Shown piece by piece: positions 52,044-62,071 of a stretch of 64,000 nt of DNA (position 1 is the first letter of the stretch; each line of letters starts with the position of its first letter). Source of the DNA: Macrococcus bovicus (GTDB lineage: Bacteria; Bacillota; Bacilli; Staphylococcales; Staphylococcaceae); assembly GCF_004359575.1 (NCBI RefSeq), contig NZ_SCWF01000001.1, positions 124,001 through 188,000 on the forward strand, given 5' to 3'. Under the pieces are notes generated by a model. It worked only from the letters and a program-made list of their open reading frames with translations, was not told where the DNA came from and searched no databases. The position numbers and the translations under genes are program-made.

Positions 52044-53711
52044 TTAATCTTTATTCTGGGAGATGAGTTCAGCTGCATGCTCCAGCGTCAGAGGTGTCAC
52101 TTCAACTCCAGATATCATACGTGCGACCTCTTTCACTTTGTCATCTCCGGTCAGCTCCGTCACAGTGGTTATCGTCCGGTCGTCCCGCTCGTGCTTTTCG
52201 ATGAAGAGATGATGATCACTGATGGCCGCTACTTGCGGCAAATGAGATATACAGATAACCTGTATATGCTGCGCGATCTGTTTCATCTTTTCAGCCATTT
52301 TCTGGGCGACACGACCTGAGACGCCAGTATCCACTTCATCAAAAAGGATGGCGGTCTGCCCTCTGTTTTCAGCAAAGATCGTCTTCAATGCCAGCATGAT
52401 ACGAGATAACTCACCGCCGGAGGCAATCTTATCCAACCCTTTCAAAGGTTCGCCTTTATTCGGACTGATCATAAACTCAATCGTCTCAAGCCCCGCTAAT
52501 GTAGGTTCAGTTTTAGAAAATGCGATTTCAAAGTTAGCACTCTTCATCTCCAGATGATGAATCTCATCAAGAATCTTGTTGCGCAAGTCAAGCGCATCCG
52601 TCCGACGTTCCTTGGATAACTGTGTCCCTTTTGCTATCACCTTCTGATACTGTAATTCTATTTCTTTTTTCAGCTGTGAGGTGCTCTCTTCAAGATTCTC
52701 GATCTGATTGATCTCGGTCTCGAGGTCATCAATAAGCAGTATCAGTTCGTCGTGATTTTTACCGTATTTCCGCTCAAACTGCTGAATCAGATTCATTCTT
52801 GCTTCCATGTCATTCAGAAGATTTTCATCATATTCATTGGACGTCAGTTCGTCATATAGCCGGTGCTTGGCATCTTCAAGCAAATAGTAGACACTATTTG
52901 TTTCTTCCAGCAGTGAGGCATATCCCCCTTTCAGAATCTCATCGATTTCCTTCAAGGACTCATTAAAATCGAATAACTTATCGATGATATTGTTCTCATC
53001 ACTTAAGTAGTTAACCGTTTTCGTCAGCTCATGATTCAGCTTTTCAAAGTTTCGAAGGCGATTGATATCATCCTTAAGCTGATTGACCTCGCCCGCCACA
53101 AGTTTAGCCTGCGTCAGTTCATTGTGCTGGAACTTGATGAGATCAAGCCGCTGGAGCAATGATTCATCCTTCTGTTCCAGTTTTCTCAGTTCTTCCTTCT
53201 TCTCCTGATAGATTTTAAAGGCGTCTGTATATTCGTCTAAAATGGCCTGATAGCGGCCACCTGAAAACTCATCCAGCAAGCGGATATGATATTTCGACTT
53301 CAGCAGATGCTGCGTCTCGTGCTGACCATGAATGTCAAGCAGCTCCTGCATCACTTGTTTCAGTTCAGATAGTGTGACAGTCTGGCTGTTGATCTTACAG
53401 ATGCTTTTACCTGTCTTCATGATCTCCCGTTTAACAATCATAAAGTCATCCTGATCAATGTCTTTTTCTTCAAGCAGCTGTCTGACATTCGGGTTATCAT
53501 CAATATCGAAGACACCTTCAATGACAGCCTTATTTTCACCGTGGCGCACAAGGTTCTGGCTTGCTCTTGCACCGATCAGCATGGAAATGGCATCAATAAT
53601 AATCGATTTGCCGGCGCCTGTTTCCCCGCTCAGGACTGTCAGACCGTCTTTGATTTCAATACTCAGTTCATCTATGATGGCGAACTGCCTGATGGATAAT
53701 GTCTGTAGCAT
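52044..53711 (-). CDS. recN: DNA repair protein RecN
   Basis: A 555-residue SMC-like ATPase with Walker A GETGAGKS (near residue 30), long coiled-coil arms in the middle and a C-terminal Walker B region. It joins DNA ends early in double-strand break repair. It follows argR by 15 bases and lies just before the Spo0A-like gene, as in Bacillus. Confidence 0.96.
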   Translation of the reverse strand: MLQTLSIRQFAIIDELSIEIKDGLTVLSGETGAGKSIIIDAISMLIGARASQNLVRHGENKAVIEGVFDIDDNPNVRQLLEEKDIDQDDFMIVKREIMKTGKSICKINSQTVTLSELKQVMQELLDIHGQHETQHLLKSKYHIRLLDEFSGGRYQAILDEYTDAFKIYQEKKEELRKLEQKDESLLQRLDLIKFQHNELTQAKLVAGEVNQLKDDINRLRNFEKLNHELTKTVNYLSDENNIIDKLFDFNESLKEIDEILKGGYASLLEETNSVYYLLEDAKHRLYDELTSNEYDENLLNDMEARMNLIQQFERKYGKNHDELILLIDDLETEINQIENLEESTSQLKKEIELQYQKVIAKGTQLSKERRTDALDLRNKILDEIHHLEMKSANFEIAFSKTEPTLAGLETIEFMISPNKGEPLKGLDKIASGGELSRIMLALKTIFAENRGQTAILFDEVDTGVSGRVAQKMAEKMKQIAQHIQVICISHLPQVAAISDHHLFIEKHERDDRTITTVTELTGDDKVKEVARMISGVEVTPLTLEHAAELISQNKD

Positions 53712-53726
53712 AAATTAATCCCCCAA

Positions 53727-54179
53727 CTATAACATATTGAACAATCGTTCAGTGACTACTTGACCTGCTTTCTCATCCCGACAAATAATCAGACATGTAT
53801 CATCCCCACAGATGGTACCGAGAATTTCCTCCCATTCAAGTTGATCCAGAATCGCGCCGATAGACTGCGCATTGCCAGGCAAAGTCTTTAAGACCAGAAG
53901 GTTTGAGGTGCCGTCCAGTTTAACGAAAGAATCCATTAAATAACGTCCCAGTTTATCTAATGGATGAAATTTGCGGTCTTTAGGCAGACTATAGACATAT
54001 TGGCCGCTTGGTGTAGGTATCTTGATCAGCTGAAGTTCCTTAATATCACGTGAAATAGTAGCCTGCGTCACGTTCAGGTTGACTTCATTCAGTTTTTCAA
54101 CCAGCTCTTCCTGCGTTTCGATCTGCTGGTTGGAGATAATTTCTCTGATTTTAATCTGACGCATTGTTTTATTCGCCAT
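53727..54179 (-). CDS. argR: arginine repressor ArgR/AhrC
   Basis: A 150-residue regulator: N-terminal winged helix with the [12 protein letters not shown] signature and a C-terminal hexamer domain with the [13 protein letters not shown] arginine-binding motif. It senses arginine and controls its synthesis and breakdown. The ATG at 54177-54179 has GGGAGGACC upstream; nine codons upstream are in frame but run through a probable operator. Confidence 0.95.
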   Translation of the reverse strand: MANKTMRQIKIREIISNQQIETQEELVEKLNEVNLNVTQATISRDIKELQLIKIPTPSGQYVYSLPKDRKFHPLDKLGRYLMDSFVKLDGTSNLLVLKTLPGNAQSIGAILDQLEWEEILGTICGDDTCLIICRDEKAGQVVTERLFNML

Positions 54180-54191
54180 GATGGTCCTCCC

Positions 54192-54205
54192 TGTATATTT
54201 ATACA
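54192..54205 (-). promoter_or_regulatory. candidate ARG box before argR
   Basis: TGTATAAATATACA, a 14-bp inverted repeat with a 2-base centre, lies just upstream of the argR ribosome site. It resembles the ARG box pattern TGAATAWWWATTCA with changes in one position of each half, so it may mediate autoregulation. Confidence 0.45.
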
Positions 54206-54239
54206 TTATGTTAGCATATAACTGACTTCTTGCCTATTA

Positions 54240-54269
54240 AAATAGCCGATTAAATAATTTTAATCGGCT
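54240..54269 (-). terminator. terminator after tlyA
   Basis: Stem AGCCGATTAAA/TTTAATCGGCT with a 4-base loop; followed on the minus strand by ATTTTAA, a moderate T-run. It overlaps the tlyA stop. Confidence 0.75.
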
Positions 54270-55057
54270 GTCTTACAGGTTATATCCTCTATCAGTGCAT
54301 CTTCTATGGCATGAGGCTTCTCTTCATGCACCAGATAGATCAAATATTCAATATTACCGTTCGCACCTTTAATAGGTGACACCGTCAGATTTTCAGCACT
54401 GAAGTGATGCTTCAACGCACAAGCCATGACTTCCTTCACCACTCTTTTGTGGACTCCTTTATCATGGACCACCCCTTTGTCACCTACTTCTTCTCTATGC
54501 GCTTCAAACTGCGGTTTGATCAAGGCGACCACTTCACCCCCAGGTTTCAGGATGGTATGAAGGGTCGGTAATATCAGCGATAACGATATGAAGCTGACAT
54601 CTATCGACGCAAAGTCGGGCAGTTCAGGAAAGCTTTCCGCTGTCACGAAGCGGAAATTGGTCTGTTCCATTACCGTTACCCGTGGATCAATCCGCAGGCT
54701 GTAGGCAAGCTGGTTTGTCCCTACGTCAATAGCGTAGCTTCTGCTGACACCGTTCTGCAGCGCGCAATCGGTGAAGCCGCCGGTAGAAGAACCAATATCC
54801 ACGTGGATACGGTCCTTCAGCTTGAGATTAAATTCCTTGATGGCTTTTTCCAGCTTCAGTCCTCCGCGACTGACGTATTTTTTGTCCAGTCCCTTGATTC
54901 TGATTTTAGTTTCGGCAGGATTGATTTTTTCAGCGCCCGAATGAATACGCTCGTGTTCATTCAGTACTTTACCCGCCATAATAAACCGCCGAGCTTCATC
55001 CAGAGTCTCAAAATATTCACGTTCAACGAGCCAGTCATCAATTCTCTGTTTTTTCAT
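54260..55057 (-). CDS. tlyA: TlyA-family rRNA methyltransferase (YqxC)
   Basis: A 265-residue protein with an N-terminal S4 domain ([12 protein letters not shown] onward) and an FtsJ-like methyltransferase domain with [15 protein letters not shown] as SAM site and a K-D-K catalytic set. Mycobacterial TlyA methylates 16S and 23S rRNA 2'-O positions; older names call it haemolysin A. It overlaps the dxs end by 20 bases and has only a weak ribosome site, so translational coupling to dxs is likely; a start eight codons earlier cannot be excluded. Confidence 0.88.
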   Translation of the reverse strand: MKKQRIDDWLVEREYFETLDEARRFIMAGKVLNEHERIHSGAEKINPAETKIRIKGLDKKYVSRGGLKLEKAIKEFNLKLKDRIHVDIGSSTGGFTDCALQNGVSRSYAIDVGTNQLAYSLRIDPRVTVMEQTNFRFVTAESFPELPDFASIDVSFISLSLILPTLHTILKPGGEVVALIKPQFEAHREEVGDKGVVHDKGVHKRVVKEVMACALKHHFSAENLTVSPIKGANGNIEYLIYLVHEEKPHAIEDALIEDITCKTAD

Positions 55058-56924
55058 TCTGTACCATCTGCTTGATTTCATCTACAAAATGAGCAGTGGT
55101 CAGCCCGATTTCCTGCAGCAGCTGGTCCACTTCACCCTGCTCAATATATTCATCCTGGATACCCAGTCTCTTGACAGGCACTGCAAAACCGTTGTCATTG
55201 AAATAGCTGGCCACAAGAGAGCCGAAACCGCCTGTCAGGATGGATTCCTCCACCGTCATCACAGGAATCTGCCGCTCATTTAACTGATCGAGATAGGCAG
55301 TATCCAGCGGCTTGATGAACCGTGCATTGACGACTTCAATGTTGATGCCCTCTTTCAGAAGTATCTCCTGTGCTGCCAGAAGCGGCTGAAGTGTCGGTCC
55401 AAACGACAGGACTACGGCATCCCGGCCTTCTCTCAGCACTTCCCACTTGCCATAAGGTACGCCGGTCGTTTTATCTGTGACTTCTACCCCGAGGCCATTG
55501 CCACGAGGGTAACGGATAGCAAGCGGTCCGCTATAGTCATTGAACGCACTGTAGACCATCTTCGCCGCTTCATCCTCATCTTTCGGCATCATCACGGTCA
55601 TGTTCGGCAGATGCGTCAGGAACGGAATGTCAAATACCCCTTGATGAGTCTCGCCGTCAGCGCCGACAAGTCCTGAGCGATCAATTCCGAAGACCACATG
55701 CAGATTCTGACGGTCAATATCATGGAGCACCTGATCATAGGCACGCTGCATAAATGTCGAATAGATGGCTACGTAAGGCAGCATTCCATTCGCGGCAAGT
55801 CCGCCCGCCATTGTCACCGCATGCTGTTCAGCTATACCCACATCGAAGAACTGGTCAGGCAACTGCTGCTGGAATTTCGTCAGTTTACTGCCGACTGGCA
55901 TCGCAGGCGTAATCGCCACAATTCTCTTATCCTTCTCTGCAAGCGCCATGACATTATCACTCATCAGCTGGCTCCAGCTCGGTGCAGTGGCACTGCCTTT
56001 AATCTGTTCTCCTGTATCCAGTTTATAAGGTCCAAGACCATGCCACGTGCCGATCTTATCATTCTCAGCATGCTCGTAGCCTTTTCCTTTCTTTGTGATC
56101 ACATGAATCAGTACAGGACCATTGATCCGTTTAGAAGTCTCAATCGCTTCGCCAAGTTCCCGGAAGCTATGGCCATCGACCGGACCGATGTACTTGATGC
56201 CCAGCTCTTCAAAGAAAACACCGGCGACAACGAGATACTTCAGGCTGTCCTTAATACGGTCTGCTGAATCCCGCAGCTTATGACCGCCTGGCAGCTTGCT
56301 GAGAAAGCCGTCAATATCCACTTTTGCCCGGTTATAGTTCTGGTTGGTACGGAGACGTCCGAACATATTGTGCATGGCGCCGACATTAGGCGCGATACTC
56401 ATTTCATTATCATTCAGAATGATCGTCATATTGGTTTTGTCATGTCCGATATGGTTGAGTGCTTCAAGCGCCATTCCCCCGGTCAGTGCGCCATCACCGA
56501 TAATAGGCACGACATGATAGGATTCCCCCATAATATCACGTGCTTTAGCCATCCCCATAGCAGCAGACAGCGATGTTGAGCTATGGCCTGCTTCCCATAC
56601 ATCATGTTCACTTTCTGAGCGTTTAGGGAACCCGCTTAAGCCATTATGCTGTCTCAACCGATCAAACTGGTCGGCTCTGCCCGTCAATATTTTATGAATA
56701 TAAGCCTGGTGACCGACGTCAAAAATAAGTTTGTCTTTTGGACTGTCAAAATGCTTATGCAGAGCAAGCGTCAGCTCAACTACGCCAAGATTCGCCCCGA
56801 TATGTCCCCCGGTCACTGCACATTTCTCTATTAAAAACTTTCTGATTTCTTTACTTAACTGGATTAGCTCCTCATCTGACAGACCTTTAATATCTGATGG
56901 AGTCTTAATTTTGTCAACATCCAT
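55038..56924 (-). CDS. dxs: 1-deoxy-D-xylulose-5-phosphate synthase
   Basis: A 628-residue thiamine-diphosphate enzyme making DXP from pyruvate and glyceraldehyde 3-phosphate, the first step of the MEP isoprenoid pathway. The TPP motif [15 protein letters not shown], the HxGLSGFPK segment and the [15 protein letters not shown] segment are diagnostic. Staphylococcus uses the mevalonate route and lacks dxs, so its presence helps place the organism. It has its own promoter and is followed by tlyA, as in B. subtilis. Confidence 0.96.
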   Translation of the reverse strand: MDVDKIKTPSDIKGLSDEELIQLSKEIRKFLIEKCAVTGGHIGANLGVVELTLALHKHFDSPKDKLIFDVGHQAYIHKILTGRADQFDRLRQHNGLSGFPKRSESEHDVWEAGHSSTSLSAAMGMAKARDIMGESYHVVPIIGDGALTGGMALEALNHIGHDKTNMTIILNDNEMSIAPNVGAMHNMFGRLRTNQNYNRAKVDIDGFLSKLPGGHKLRDSADRIKDSLKYLVVAGVFFEELGIKYIGPVDGHSFRELGEAIETSKRINGPVLIHVITKKGKGYEHAENDKIGTWHGLGPYKLDTGEQIKGSATAPSWSQLMSDNVMALAEKDKRIVAITPAMPVGSKLTKFQQQLPDQFFDVGIAEQHAVTMAGGLAANGMLPYVAIYSTFMQRAYDQVLHDIDRQNLHVVFGIDRSGLVGADGETHQGVFDIPFLTHLPNMTVMMPKDEDEAAKMVYSAFNDYSGPLAIRYPRGNGLGVEVTDKTTGVPYGKWEVLREGRDAVVLSFGPTLQPLLAAQEILLKEGINIEVVNARFIKPLDTAYLDQLNERQIPVMTVEESILTGGFGSLVASYFNDNGFAVPVKRLGIQDEYIEQGEVDQLLQEIGLTTAHFVDEIKQMVQNEKTEN

Positions 56925-56963
56925 GCGTTTTCCACCTACAGTCTCAATTATTAATTAAGTTAT

Positions 56964-56992
56964 ATTATAGCACTGTGAGCCATAATGAACAA
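56964..56992 (-). promoter_or_regulatory. promoter of dxs
   Basis: Minus strand: TTGTTC, 17 bases, TATAAT preceded by TGC (extended -10), about 40 bases before the dxs ATG and directly after the ispA terminator. Confidence 0.65.
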
Positions 56993-57013
56993 AAAAGCCA
57001 TAACGGCTTTTTT
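56991..57013 (-). terminator. terminator after ispA
   Basis: Stem AAAAAAGCC/GGCTTTTTT with a 5-base loop; the minus-strand product ends in a T-run and overlaps the ispA stop. Confidence 0.85.
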
Positions 57014-57866
57014 AATTTTCACGTGATGTGATATAGGACAGCAGCTCAAGAAGTGATGCATCCCCACCAGACAACTCATGAATCATCTCTTCTGTTTCAG
57101 CGACCATCTCCTGCATGGCTTCTTTTGCCCCTGTCAAACCTAGTAATGAGACATAGGTGGATTTATCTTTTGAGACATCGCTGCCCGCAGATTTGCCCAT
57201 CTTCTCAAAGCTGCCTTCAACGTCCAGAATATCATCTTTAATCTGAAAGATCAGACCGAAGTTCTCTCCTATCTTAACCAGTTGCCGGATAACAGCATCG
57301 GGCTGGTCAGCGATAATCCCTGCACATTCAAAGCAGGCACGGATAAGATCGCCTGTCTTATGACGATGAACGGTTTTCAGGTCATCTAATGTCAATTGTT
57401 TATCTTCTGAAGTCATATCGAGCATCTGACCGCCGACCATTCCTCTGCTGCCTGCCGCACCGGAGATCACGGCGATCAGTCTGATGCGCTGCTCAGCTGT
57501 CAGATGGTCATCCTGACTGATCTGATTGAAACTATCTGTCAGCAGTCCATCGCCCGCTAGAATGGCAACCGCTTCGCCGAACACTTTATGATTCGTCAGC
57601 TTGCCTCTTCTGTAATCATCATCATCCATCGCCGGCAAGTCATCATGAATAAGAGAATATGTATGAATCATCTCAATGGCCGCTGCTGTTTTCAGTCCTT
57701 TGTCCGTCGAGACATTGAAGAGGTCAAGTGTCGAAAAGAGCAGGACCGGACGGATACGTTTGCCGCCAGCAAGCAGTGAATAAGTCATCGCCTCATCTAA
57801 AAGCGGGCTGACTGGCTGGTCATATAAATCTGACAGATACTGTTCTACCCTTTCTCTAGCTGTCAT
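57012..57866 (-). CDS. ispA: farnesyl diphosphate synthase family
   Basis: A 284-residue short-chain trans-prenyltransferase. The first aspartate-rich motif HDDLPAMDDDDYRRG and the second DDILD are present, with GGKRIRPVLL. It condenses IPP with DMAPP to farnesyl diphosphate, feeding HepS/HepT and undecaprenyl phosphate synthesis. Geranylgeranyl synthesis cannot be excluded. It overlaps xseB by ATGA. Confidence 0.94.
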   Translation of the reverse strand: MTARERVEQYLSDLYDQPVSPLLDEAMTYSLLAGGKRIRPVLLFSTLDLFNVSTDKGLKTAAAIEMIHTYSLIHDDLPAMDDDDYRRGKLTNHKVFGEAVAILAGDGLLTDSFNQISQDDHLTAEQRIRLIAVISGAAGSRGMVGGQMLDMTSEDKQLTLDDLKTVHRHKTGDLIRACFECAGIIADQPDAVIRQLVKIGENFGLIFQIKDDILDVEGSFEKMGKSAGSDVSKDKSTYVSLLGLTGAKEAMQEMVAETEEMIHELSGGDASLLELLSYITSREN

Positions 57867-58057
57867 TCTGCTGCCTCTGAGGTACTTAACTGATTGATTT
57901 TCTTCTCCGCCTGTACCAGCTGTTCCTGACAGGCTTTTGATAATGCCACACCTTTTTCATACAGTTCAATTGATTCTTCAAGAGAGACTTGATCGTTGTC
58001 CAGTTTGTTGACGATGGTCTCAAGTTCCGTCATCATCGTTTCAAAATTTTTAGCCAT
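57863..58057 (-). CDS. xseB: exodeoxyribonuclease VII small subunit
   Basis: A 64-residue helical protein with the XseB pattern ELETIVNKLDNDQVSLEESIELYEKG. It joins several copies to XseA to form ExoVII, which degrades single-stranded DNA. It overlaps xseA by 8 bases and ispA by 4. Confidence 0.94.
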   Translation of the reverse strand: MAKNFETMMTELETIVNKLDNDQVSLEESIELYEKGVALSKACQEQLVQAEKKINQLSTSEAAE

Positions 58058-59390
58058 GCGTATTCTCCTTTACTGAATTCACGGTTGCCTCAGCTGTACC
58101 ATCTGACAGCTGAATATAGATATCTTCGTTCGTTGAAAGCGCATCGATATGGCTGACGATCCCCTTCTTGTTACGGACGATACTATAACCGCGTTCTAGT
58201 ATGCCGGTCGGATTAAGACTGTTAAGTAAACGGGATTGTAGATCCAGCTGATGTGCTGCCTTATTCATTTTCCGGTCAAGCAGCTGCTTCATCTGCAGAC
58301 TCATTTCTTTCTCGTCTGACCGGAACAACTGCAGCTTATGACTCAGCCGCTCGGGTGTCAGCCTGACCTCAAGACGTATGTATCGCTCTCTGTGAGTACT
58401 AAAGCGCTGCTTCAGCAGATACTGAAGCCTTTGCTCGGTCTCATCTATCCGCTGCTGTTTCTGCTCTATCATCATCAGCGGGTTTCTGAAAAAAGGATGC
58501 TGCTGATAACGGGACAGTTTTTCTTTTTGGTAACGAATGTGCTGGACGAGGCGCTGATTCAGGAATAACTCAGATGCCTTGAGCTGCTGCATCAATTCCA
58601 CCTGATCAGGTGTCGCCATGACAGCTGCTCCTGTCGGTGTCGGCGCACGCATATCCGCAACATAGTCACTGAGCGTCGTATCTGTTTCATGGCCGACCGC
58701 TGATATTATCGGTGTTTCCGCCTGAAAAATCGCTTCAACGACTTCCCTTTCGTTAAATGCCCATAGATCTTCTATCGAACCGCCGCCACGTCCGACTATC
58801 ATGACATCCACACCGAGTTCGTCCGCATATCTAATATTTCTGACGATATCACTTGCAGCACCATTGCCCTGAACAAGCGTTGAAATATAGTGCACTTTTG
58901 CAAGGGGATAACGTCTGTTAAGTGTTGTCTCGATATCTCGTATGGCTGCACCTGTCGATGCAGTCAGCACCGCAATAGCAGAAGGATATTTGGGGAGCTT
59001 CTTTTTGTGTTCTGCCGCAAAATATCCCTTCTGCTTAAATTCTTGTTTCAGCGCTTCCAGTTTCTCATAGAGCTGACCGACCCCGTCCAGTGACATGCTG
59101 TCCGCATAGAGCTGATAGCTGCCTCTGTCTTCATATACTGAGACACGTCCTGTGATCAGAACCCCGTCTCCTTCTTTAGGCGTAAAATTCAGACGGGTCG
59201 CGTCACGCTTAAACATCATACCATTCATCACTGCATTGCCATCTTTCAAGGCAAAATACAGATGGCCGCTTGAATGTAGCTTGACATTGGACAGCTCACC
59301 TTTAATGTAGACCTTCTCCAGATAAGGGTCACGGTCAAACTTGGCTTTGATGTACTGCGTCAGCGCACCTATAGATAGATACTGGGTCAT
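58050..59390 (-). CDS. xseA: exodeoxyribonuclease VII large subunit
   Basis: A 446-residue subunit with an N-terminal OB fold, the catalytic GRGGGSIEDLWAFNE segment near residue 195, SAVGHETD near 225, and a long coiled-coil C-terminus. It cuts single-stranded DNA from either end to oligonucleotides. Its start overlaps the nusB stop by ATGA. Confidence 0.96.
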   Translation of the reverse strand: MTQYLSIGALTQYIKAKFDRDPYLEKVYIKGELSNVKLHSSGHLYFALKDGNAVMNGMMFKRDATRLNFTPKEGDGVLITGRVSVYEDRGSYQLYADSMSLDGVGQLYEKLEALKQEFKQKGYFAAEHKKKLPKYPSAIAVLTASTGAAIRDIETTLNRRYPLAKVHYISTLVQGNGAASDIVRNIRYADELGVDVMIVGRGGGSIEDLWAFNEREVVEAIFQAETPIISAVGHETDTTLSDYVADMRAPTPTGAAVMATPDQVELMQQLKASELFLNQRLVQHIRYQKEKLSRYQQHPFFRNPLMMIEQKQQRIDETEQRLQYLLKQRFSTHRERYIRLEVRLTPERLSHKLQLFRSDEKEMSLQMKQLLDRKMNKAAHQLDLQSRLLNSLNPTGILERGYSIVRNKKGIVSHIDALSTNEDIYIQLSDGTAEATVNSVKENTHG

Positions 59391-59776
59391 TGTTTCTGTT
59401 TGATGACTTCACTCAGAACACCGTTGATAAATTTATAGCTGTCATCATCCCCATATTCCTTGGATAAGTTAACTGCTTCATTGACCGCCACCTTATCCGG
59501 CACATCCGTATAAATCAGCTCATAGACAGCGAGACGCAGCAGAACGCGGTCAATTTTTGTCAAACGTTCTAACGTCCACTGCTTAAGATGCGGTTTAATC
59601 GCTTCATCGATTGCATCCTGATTCTTTTTCACACCTTCAATCAGTTCATCCATAAATGGATCCTGCTCGTTCGCTTCCAGTATAAAACGTCTGGCATCAG
59701 ACACATCTATCGGCTCTTTAGTCTCCATCTGAAATAATACCTTTAGTGCATGTTCTCTCGATTCTTTACGACTCAT
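59387..59776 (-). CDS. nusB: transcription antitermination factor NusB
   Basis: A 129-residue all-helical protein; SREHALKVLFQME at the N-terminus and NEAVNLSKEYGDDDSYKFINGVL at the C-terminus are the family ends. It binds boxA with NusE in rRNA antitermination. AAGGAGATTAATC precedes the ATG. A hairpin separates it from yqhY. Confidence 0.95.
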   Translation of the reverse strand: MSRKESREHALKVLFQMETKEPIDVSDARRFILEANEQDPFMDELIEGVKKNQDAIDEAIKPHLKQWTLERLTKIDRVLLRLAVYELIYTDVPDKVAVNEAVNLSKEYGDDDSYKFINGVLSEVIKQKQ

Positions 59777-59789
59777 GATTAATCTCCTT

Positions 59790-59817
59790 CAAAAATTCAG
59801 AGGATGCAAGCATCCTC
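59790..59817 (-). terminator. hairpin between yqhY and nusB
   Basis: Palindrome GAGGATGC-TT-GCATCCTC followed by TGAATTTTT on the minus strand. The T-run is imperfect, so it may be a partial terminator setting the yqhY/nusB ratio. Confidence 0.55.
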
Positions 59818-60150
59818 CTAGTCATTAAATTTTATATTGATGATATGAATATTGATCTCTTTAGGGGTTAACGCTGTCATATTGGTCAGCGCGTTCTTGA
59901 TATTCTGCTGAACCTGTTTGGCAGTGGCAGAAATTTTAGTGCCGTAGTCAAAGATACAGTAGGCATCGATATAAATATCGCTTTCTTTGACTTCCACATT
60001 GACGCCTTTAGCATTTTTGACACCGAGCTTATCCAATGATTTATATTTCTGTGCAAGTGAGACACCTTTAACTTCACTGATCGCAATTTCTGTAATGACT
60101 TCAATGACATTAGGCGCGATTTCAACTGTTCCTAGATTCTGTTTAGCCAT
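59818..60150 (-). CDS. yqhY: Asp23/Gls24 family protein YqhY
   Basis: A 110-residue protein of the Asp23 family (NLGTVEIAPNVIEVITEIA at the start). In B. subtilis YqhY is encoded with accBC and its loss leads to acetyl-CoA carboxylase mutations, so it is thought to tune that enzyme. Here it lies between accC and nusB as in Bacillus but has its own promoter and follows a terminator. Confidence 0.92.
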   Translation of the reverse strand: MAKQNLGTVEIAPNVIEVITEIAISEVKGVSLAQKYKSLDKLGVKNAKGVNVEVKESDIYIDAYCIFDYGTKISATAKQVQQNIKNALTNMTALTPKEINIHIINIKFND

Positions 60151-60180
60151 AGCTTATGCCTCCTATCATATAATATGTTT

Positions 60181-60209
60181 ATCATACCATTATTCTGCCG
60201 TGATTTTAA
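60181..60209 (-). promoter_or_regulatory. promoter of yqhY
   Basis: Minus strand: TTAAAA, 17 bases, TATGAT, about 30 bases before the yqhY start. Confidence 0.5.
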
Positions 60210-60219
60210 CTGAAAAAGC

Positions 60220-60249
60220 AAAGAAAGAAGCCCTCGGGCTTCTTTCTTT
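60220..60249 (-). terminator. terminator after accC
   Basis: Stem AAAGAAAGAAGCCC with its complement and almost no loop (about 6 bases when the end opens). It overlaps the accC stop codon. The purine/pyrimidine stem works as a T-run on the minus strand. Confidence 0.85.
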
Positions 60250-61597
60250 ATTCGATATTCAGTTTATGTTCATTCAGGAAGTCAGTGCTGTATTCAGCAC
60301 TTCTGAACACAGGATGCTTGAGCAGCGCCTGGTGGAACGGAATCGTCGTATGAATGCCCATAATGATGTATTCATCCAGTGCACGCAGTGCACATTGAAT
60401 CGCTTCTTCACGCGTCGGCTGGTGAACGATGAGTTTTGCGACCATGGAATCGTAGTAAGGCGGTATCGTATAGCCGTTATAACAAGCAGAATCCACGCGC
60501 ACGCCGTATCCGCCCGGTACTAAGTACTGTGTGATTTCGCCTGCAGATGGCATAAAGTTCTTCACCGGATTCTCCGCATTGATTCTAAGCTCAATGGCAT
60601 GACCCGTGAACTGGACATCCTCCTGCTTGAGCGTCAGCGGCTCACCGGCGGCAATTCTGATCTGCCATTTCACTAAATCACAGCTTGTCACCATCTCTGT
60701 GACAGGATGTTCGACCTGGATACGTGTGTTCATTTCCATGAAGTAGAACTGCTGACTGTCGAGATCATAGATGAACTCGATAGTCCCTGCACTTTCATAG
60801 CCCACGACCTGTGCCGCTCTGACTGCCGCAGCTCCCATCTCAGCTCTTGTTTCACTTGTGATGGCAGGGCTAGGTGATTCTTCAACCAGCTTCTGCATCC
60901 GGCGCTGAATGGTACAGTCACGTTCACCCAGATGAATGGTGTGACCGAAGCTGTCGGCCAGCACCTGAATTTCAATATGTCTGAAATTCTCAATGAACTT
61001 CTCTATGTAAAGGCCCTTGTTCCCGAACGAAACTTCCGCTTCCTGTTCTGTCATGCGAAAGCCCGTCTCAAGCTCCTCCTCGTTACGCGCCACCCGAATC
61101 CCTTTGCCGCCGCCGCCCGCAGTGGCCTTGATGATGACAGGATAACCGATACGCTCTGCTTCTGACTTCGCTTCTTCTACGGTGTCAACCAGCCCGTCAC
61201 TGCCAGGCACCACCGGGACATTCGCTTTAATCATCTCTTTTTTGGCGATATCTTTAATCCCCATTTTGTTGATAGCTGCATGTCCGGGCCCGATGAACTT
61301 GATATTACATGCCTCGCACATCTCCGCAAAATCAGCATTCTCCGCCAGGAAGCCATAACCTGGATGAATGCCGTCACAACCCGTCGAACTGGCGATGGAT
61401 AATATGTTCGGGATGTTCAGATAAGAATCCTTGGAATACTTCGGTCCGACACAATAGGCTTCATCCGCCAGCTGAGCATGCAAGGCCTCGCGGTCCGCCT
61501 CTGAATAGATGGCGACAGATTGAATGCCCAGTTCCTTTAAAGCGCGGATAATTCTGACTGCGATTTCTCCTCTGTTGGCAATTAGTACTTTTCTCAT
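60248..61597 (-). CDS. accC: acetyl-CoA carboxylase, biotin carboxylase subunit
   Basis: A 449-residue ATP-grasp enzyme. [14 protein letters not shown] opens the protein, GGGGKGIR binds ATP, and [10 protein letters not shown] is the signature. It carboxylates biotin on AccB in the first reaction of malonyl-CoA formation. Its ATG shares one base with the accB stop (TAATG). Confidence 0.97.
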   Translation of the reverse strand: MRKVLIANRGEIAVRIIRALKELGIQSVAIYSEADREALHAQLADEAYCVGPKYSKDSYLNIPNILSIASSTGCDGIHPGYGFLAENADFAEMCEACNIKFIGPGHAAINKMGIKDIAKKEMIKANVPVVPGSDGLVDTVEEAKSEAERIGYPVIIKATAGGGGKGIRVARNEEELETGFRMTEQEAEVSFGNKGLYIEKFIENFRHIEIQVLADSFGHTIHLGERDCTIQRRMQKLVEESPSPAITSETRAEMGAAAVRAAQVVGYESAGTIEFIYDLDSQQFYFMEMNTRIQVEHPVTEMVTSCDLVKWQIRIAAGEPLTLKQEDVQFTGHAIELRINAENPVKNFMPSAGEITQYLVPGGYGVRVDSACYNGYTIPPYYDSMVAKLIVHQPTREEAIQCALRALDEYIIMGIHTTIPFHQALLKHPVFRSAEYSTDFLNEHKLNIE

Positions 61598-62031
61598 TAT
61601 TTCACCTTGAAGAGCGGCTGTCCATATTCCACCATCTGGCCGTCTTCAACCAGTACTTCCACAATCTCTCCGGCCACTTCAGCCTGAATCTCATTGAATA
61701 ATTTCATGGCTTCAAGAATGCAGACAACAGAATCTGCGGTGACATGATCCCCTATCTGGACATAAGGTCCCTTGTCAGGTGACGGTGACTGATAGAAGGT
61801 GCCGACCATCGGGGCATTGATTGTTTGAGTCGCTTCTGCTGCCGGCTTTGTCTCAGCTTGCGGCGCTTCTACAGCAATCTCCTGTACAGCCGGTTGAACC
61901 GGTGCATAAACCTCGCTGACTCTCGTTTCCTTAAAGAGCTTTACTTTCTGCTCATTATCTTCTATTTCAATTGATGTAAGTGTAGAGTCTTCCAGTACTT
62001 TTATCAGTTCTTTAATTTGTTCAAGATTCAT
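61597..62031 (-). CDS. accB: acetyl-CoA carboxylase, biotin carboxyl carrier protein
   Basis: A 144-residue carrier with a Pro/Ala-rich linker (about 44-72) and a C-terminal biotinyl domain holding EAMKL with the biotinylated Lys110. The ATG at 62029-62031 follows AAAGGAGAACATT; six codons upstream are in frame but run through that ribosome site. It is first in accB-accC. Confidence 0.96.
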   Translation of the reverse strand: MNLEQIKELIKVLEDSTLTSIEIEDNEQKVKLFKETRVSEVYAPVQPAVQEIAVEAPQAETKPAAEATQTINAPMVGTFYQSPSPDKGPYVQIGDHVTADSVVCILEAMKLFNEIQAEVAGEIVEVLVEDGQMVEYGQPLFKVK

Positions 62032-62071
62032 AATGTTCTCCTTTGACAATCAAATTCATGTGCTAATCCCC

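Noticed and set aside
55698-56267. 189-codon plus-strand frame opposite dxs
   Set aside because: Composition and lack of a ribosome site show it is an antisense shadow of dxs.
55738-57740. Possible 0A boxes (TGTCGAA) near 55755 and 57730
   Set aside because: Both lie inside coding regions of dxs and ispA and are expected by chance.
58050-59390. Frameshift or truncation in xseA or other core genes
   Set aside because: All core proteins have family-typical length and intact motifs; HepS is short but this is normal for relatives.
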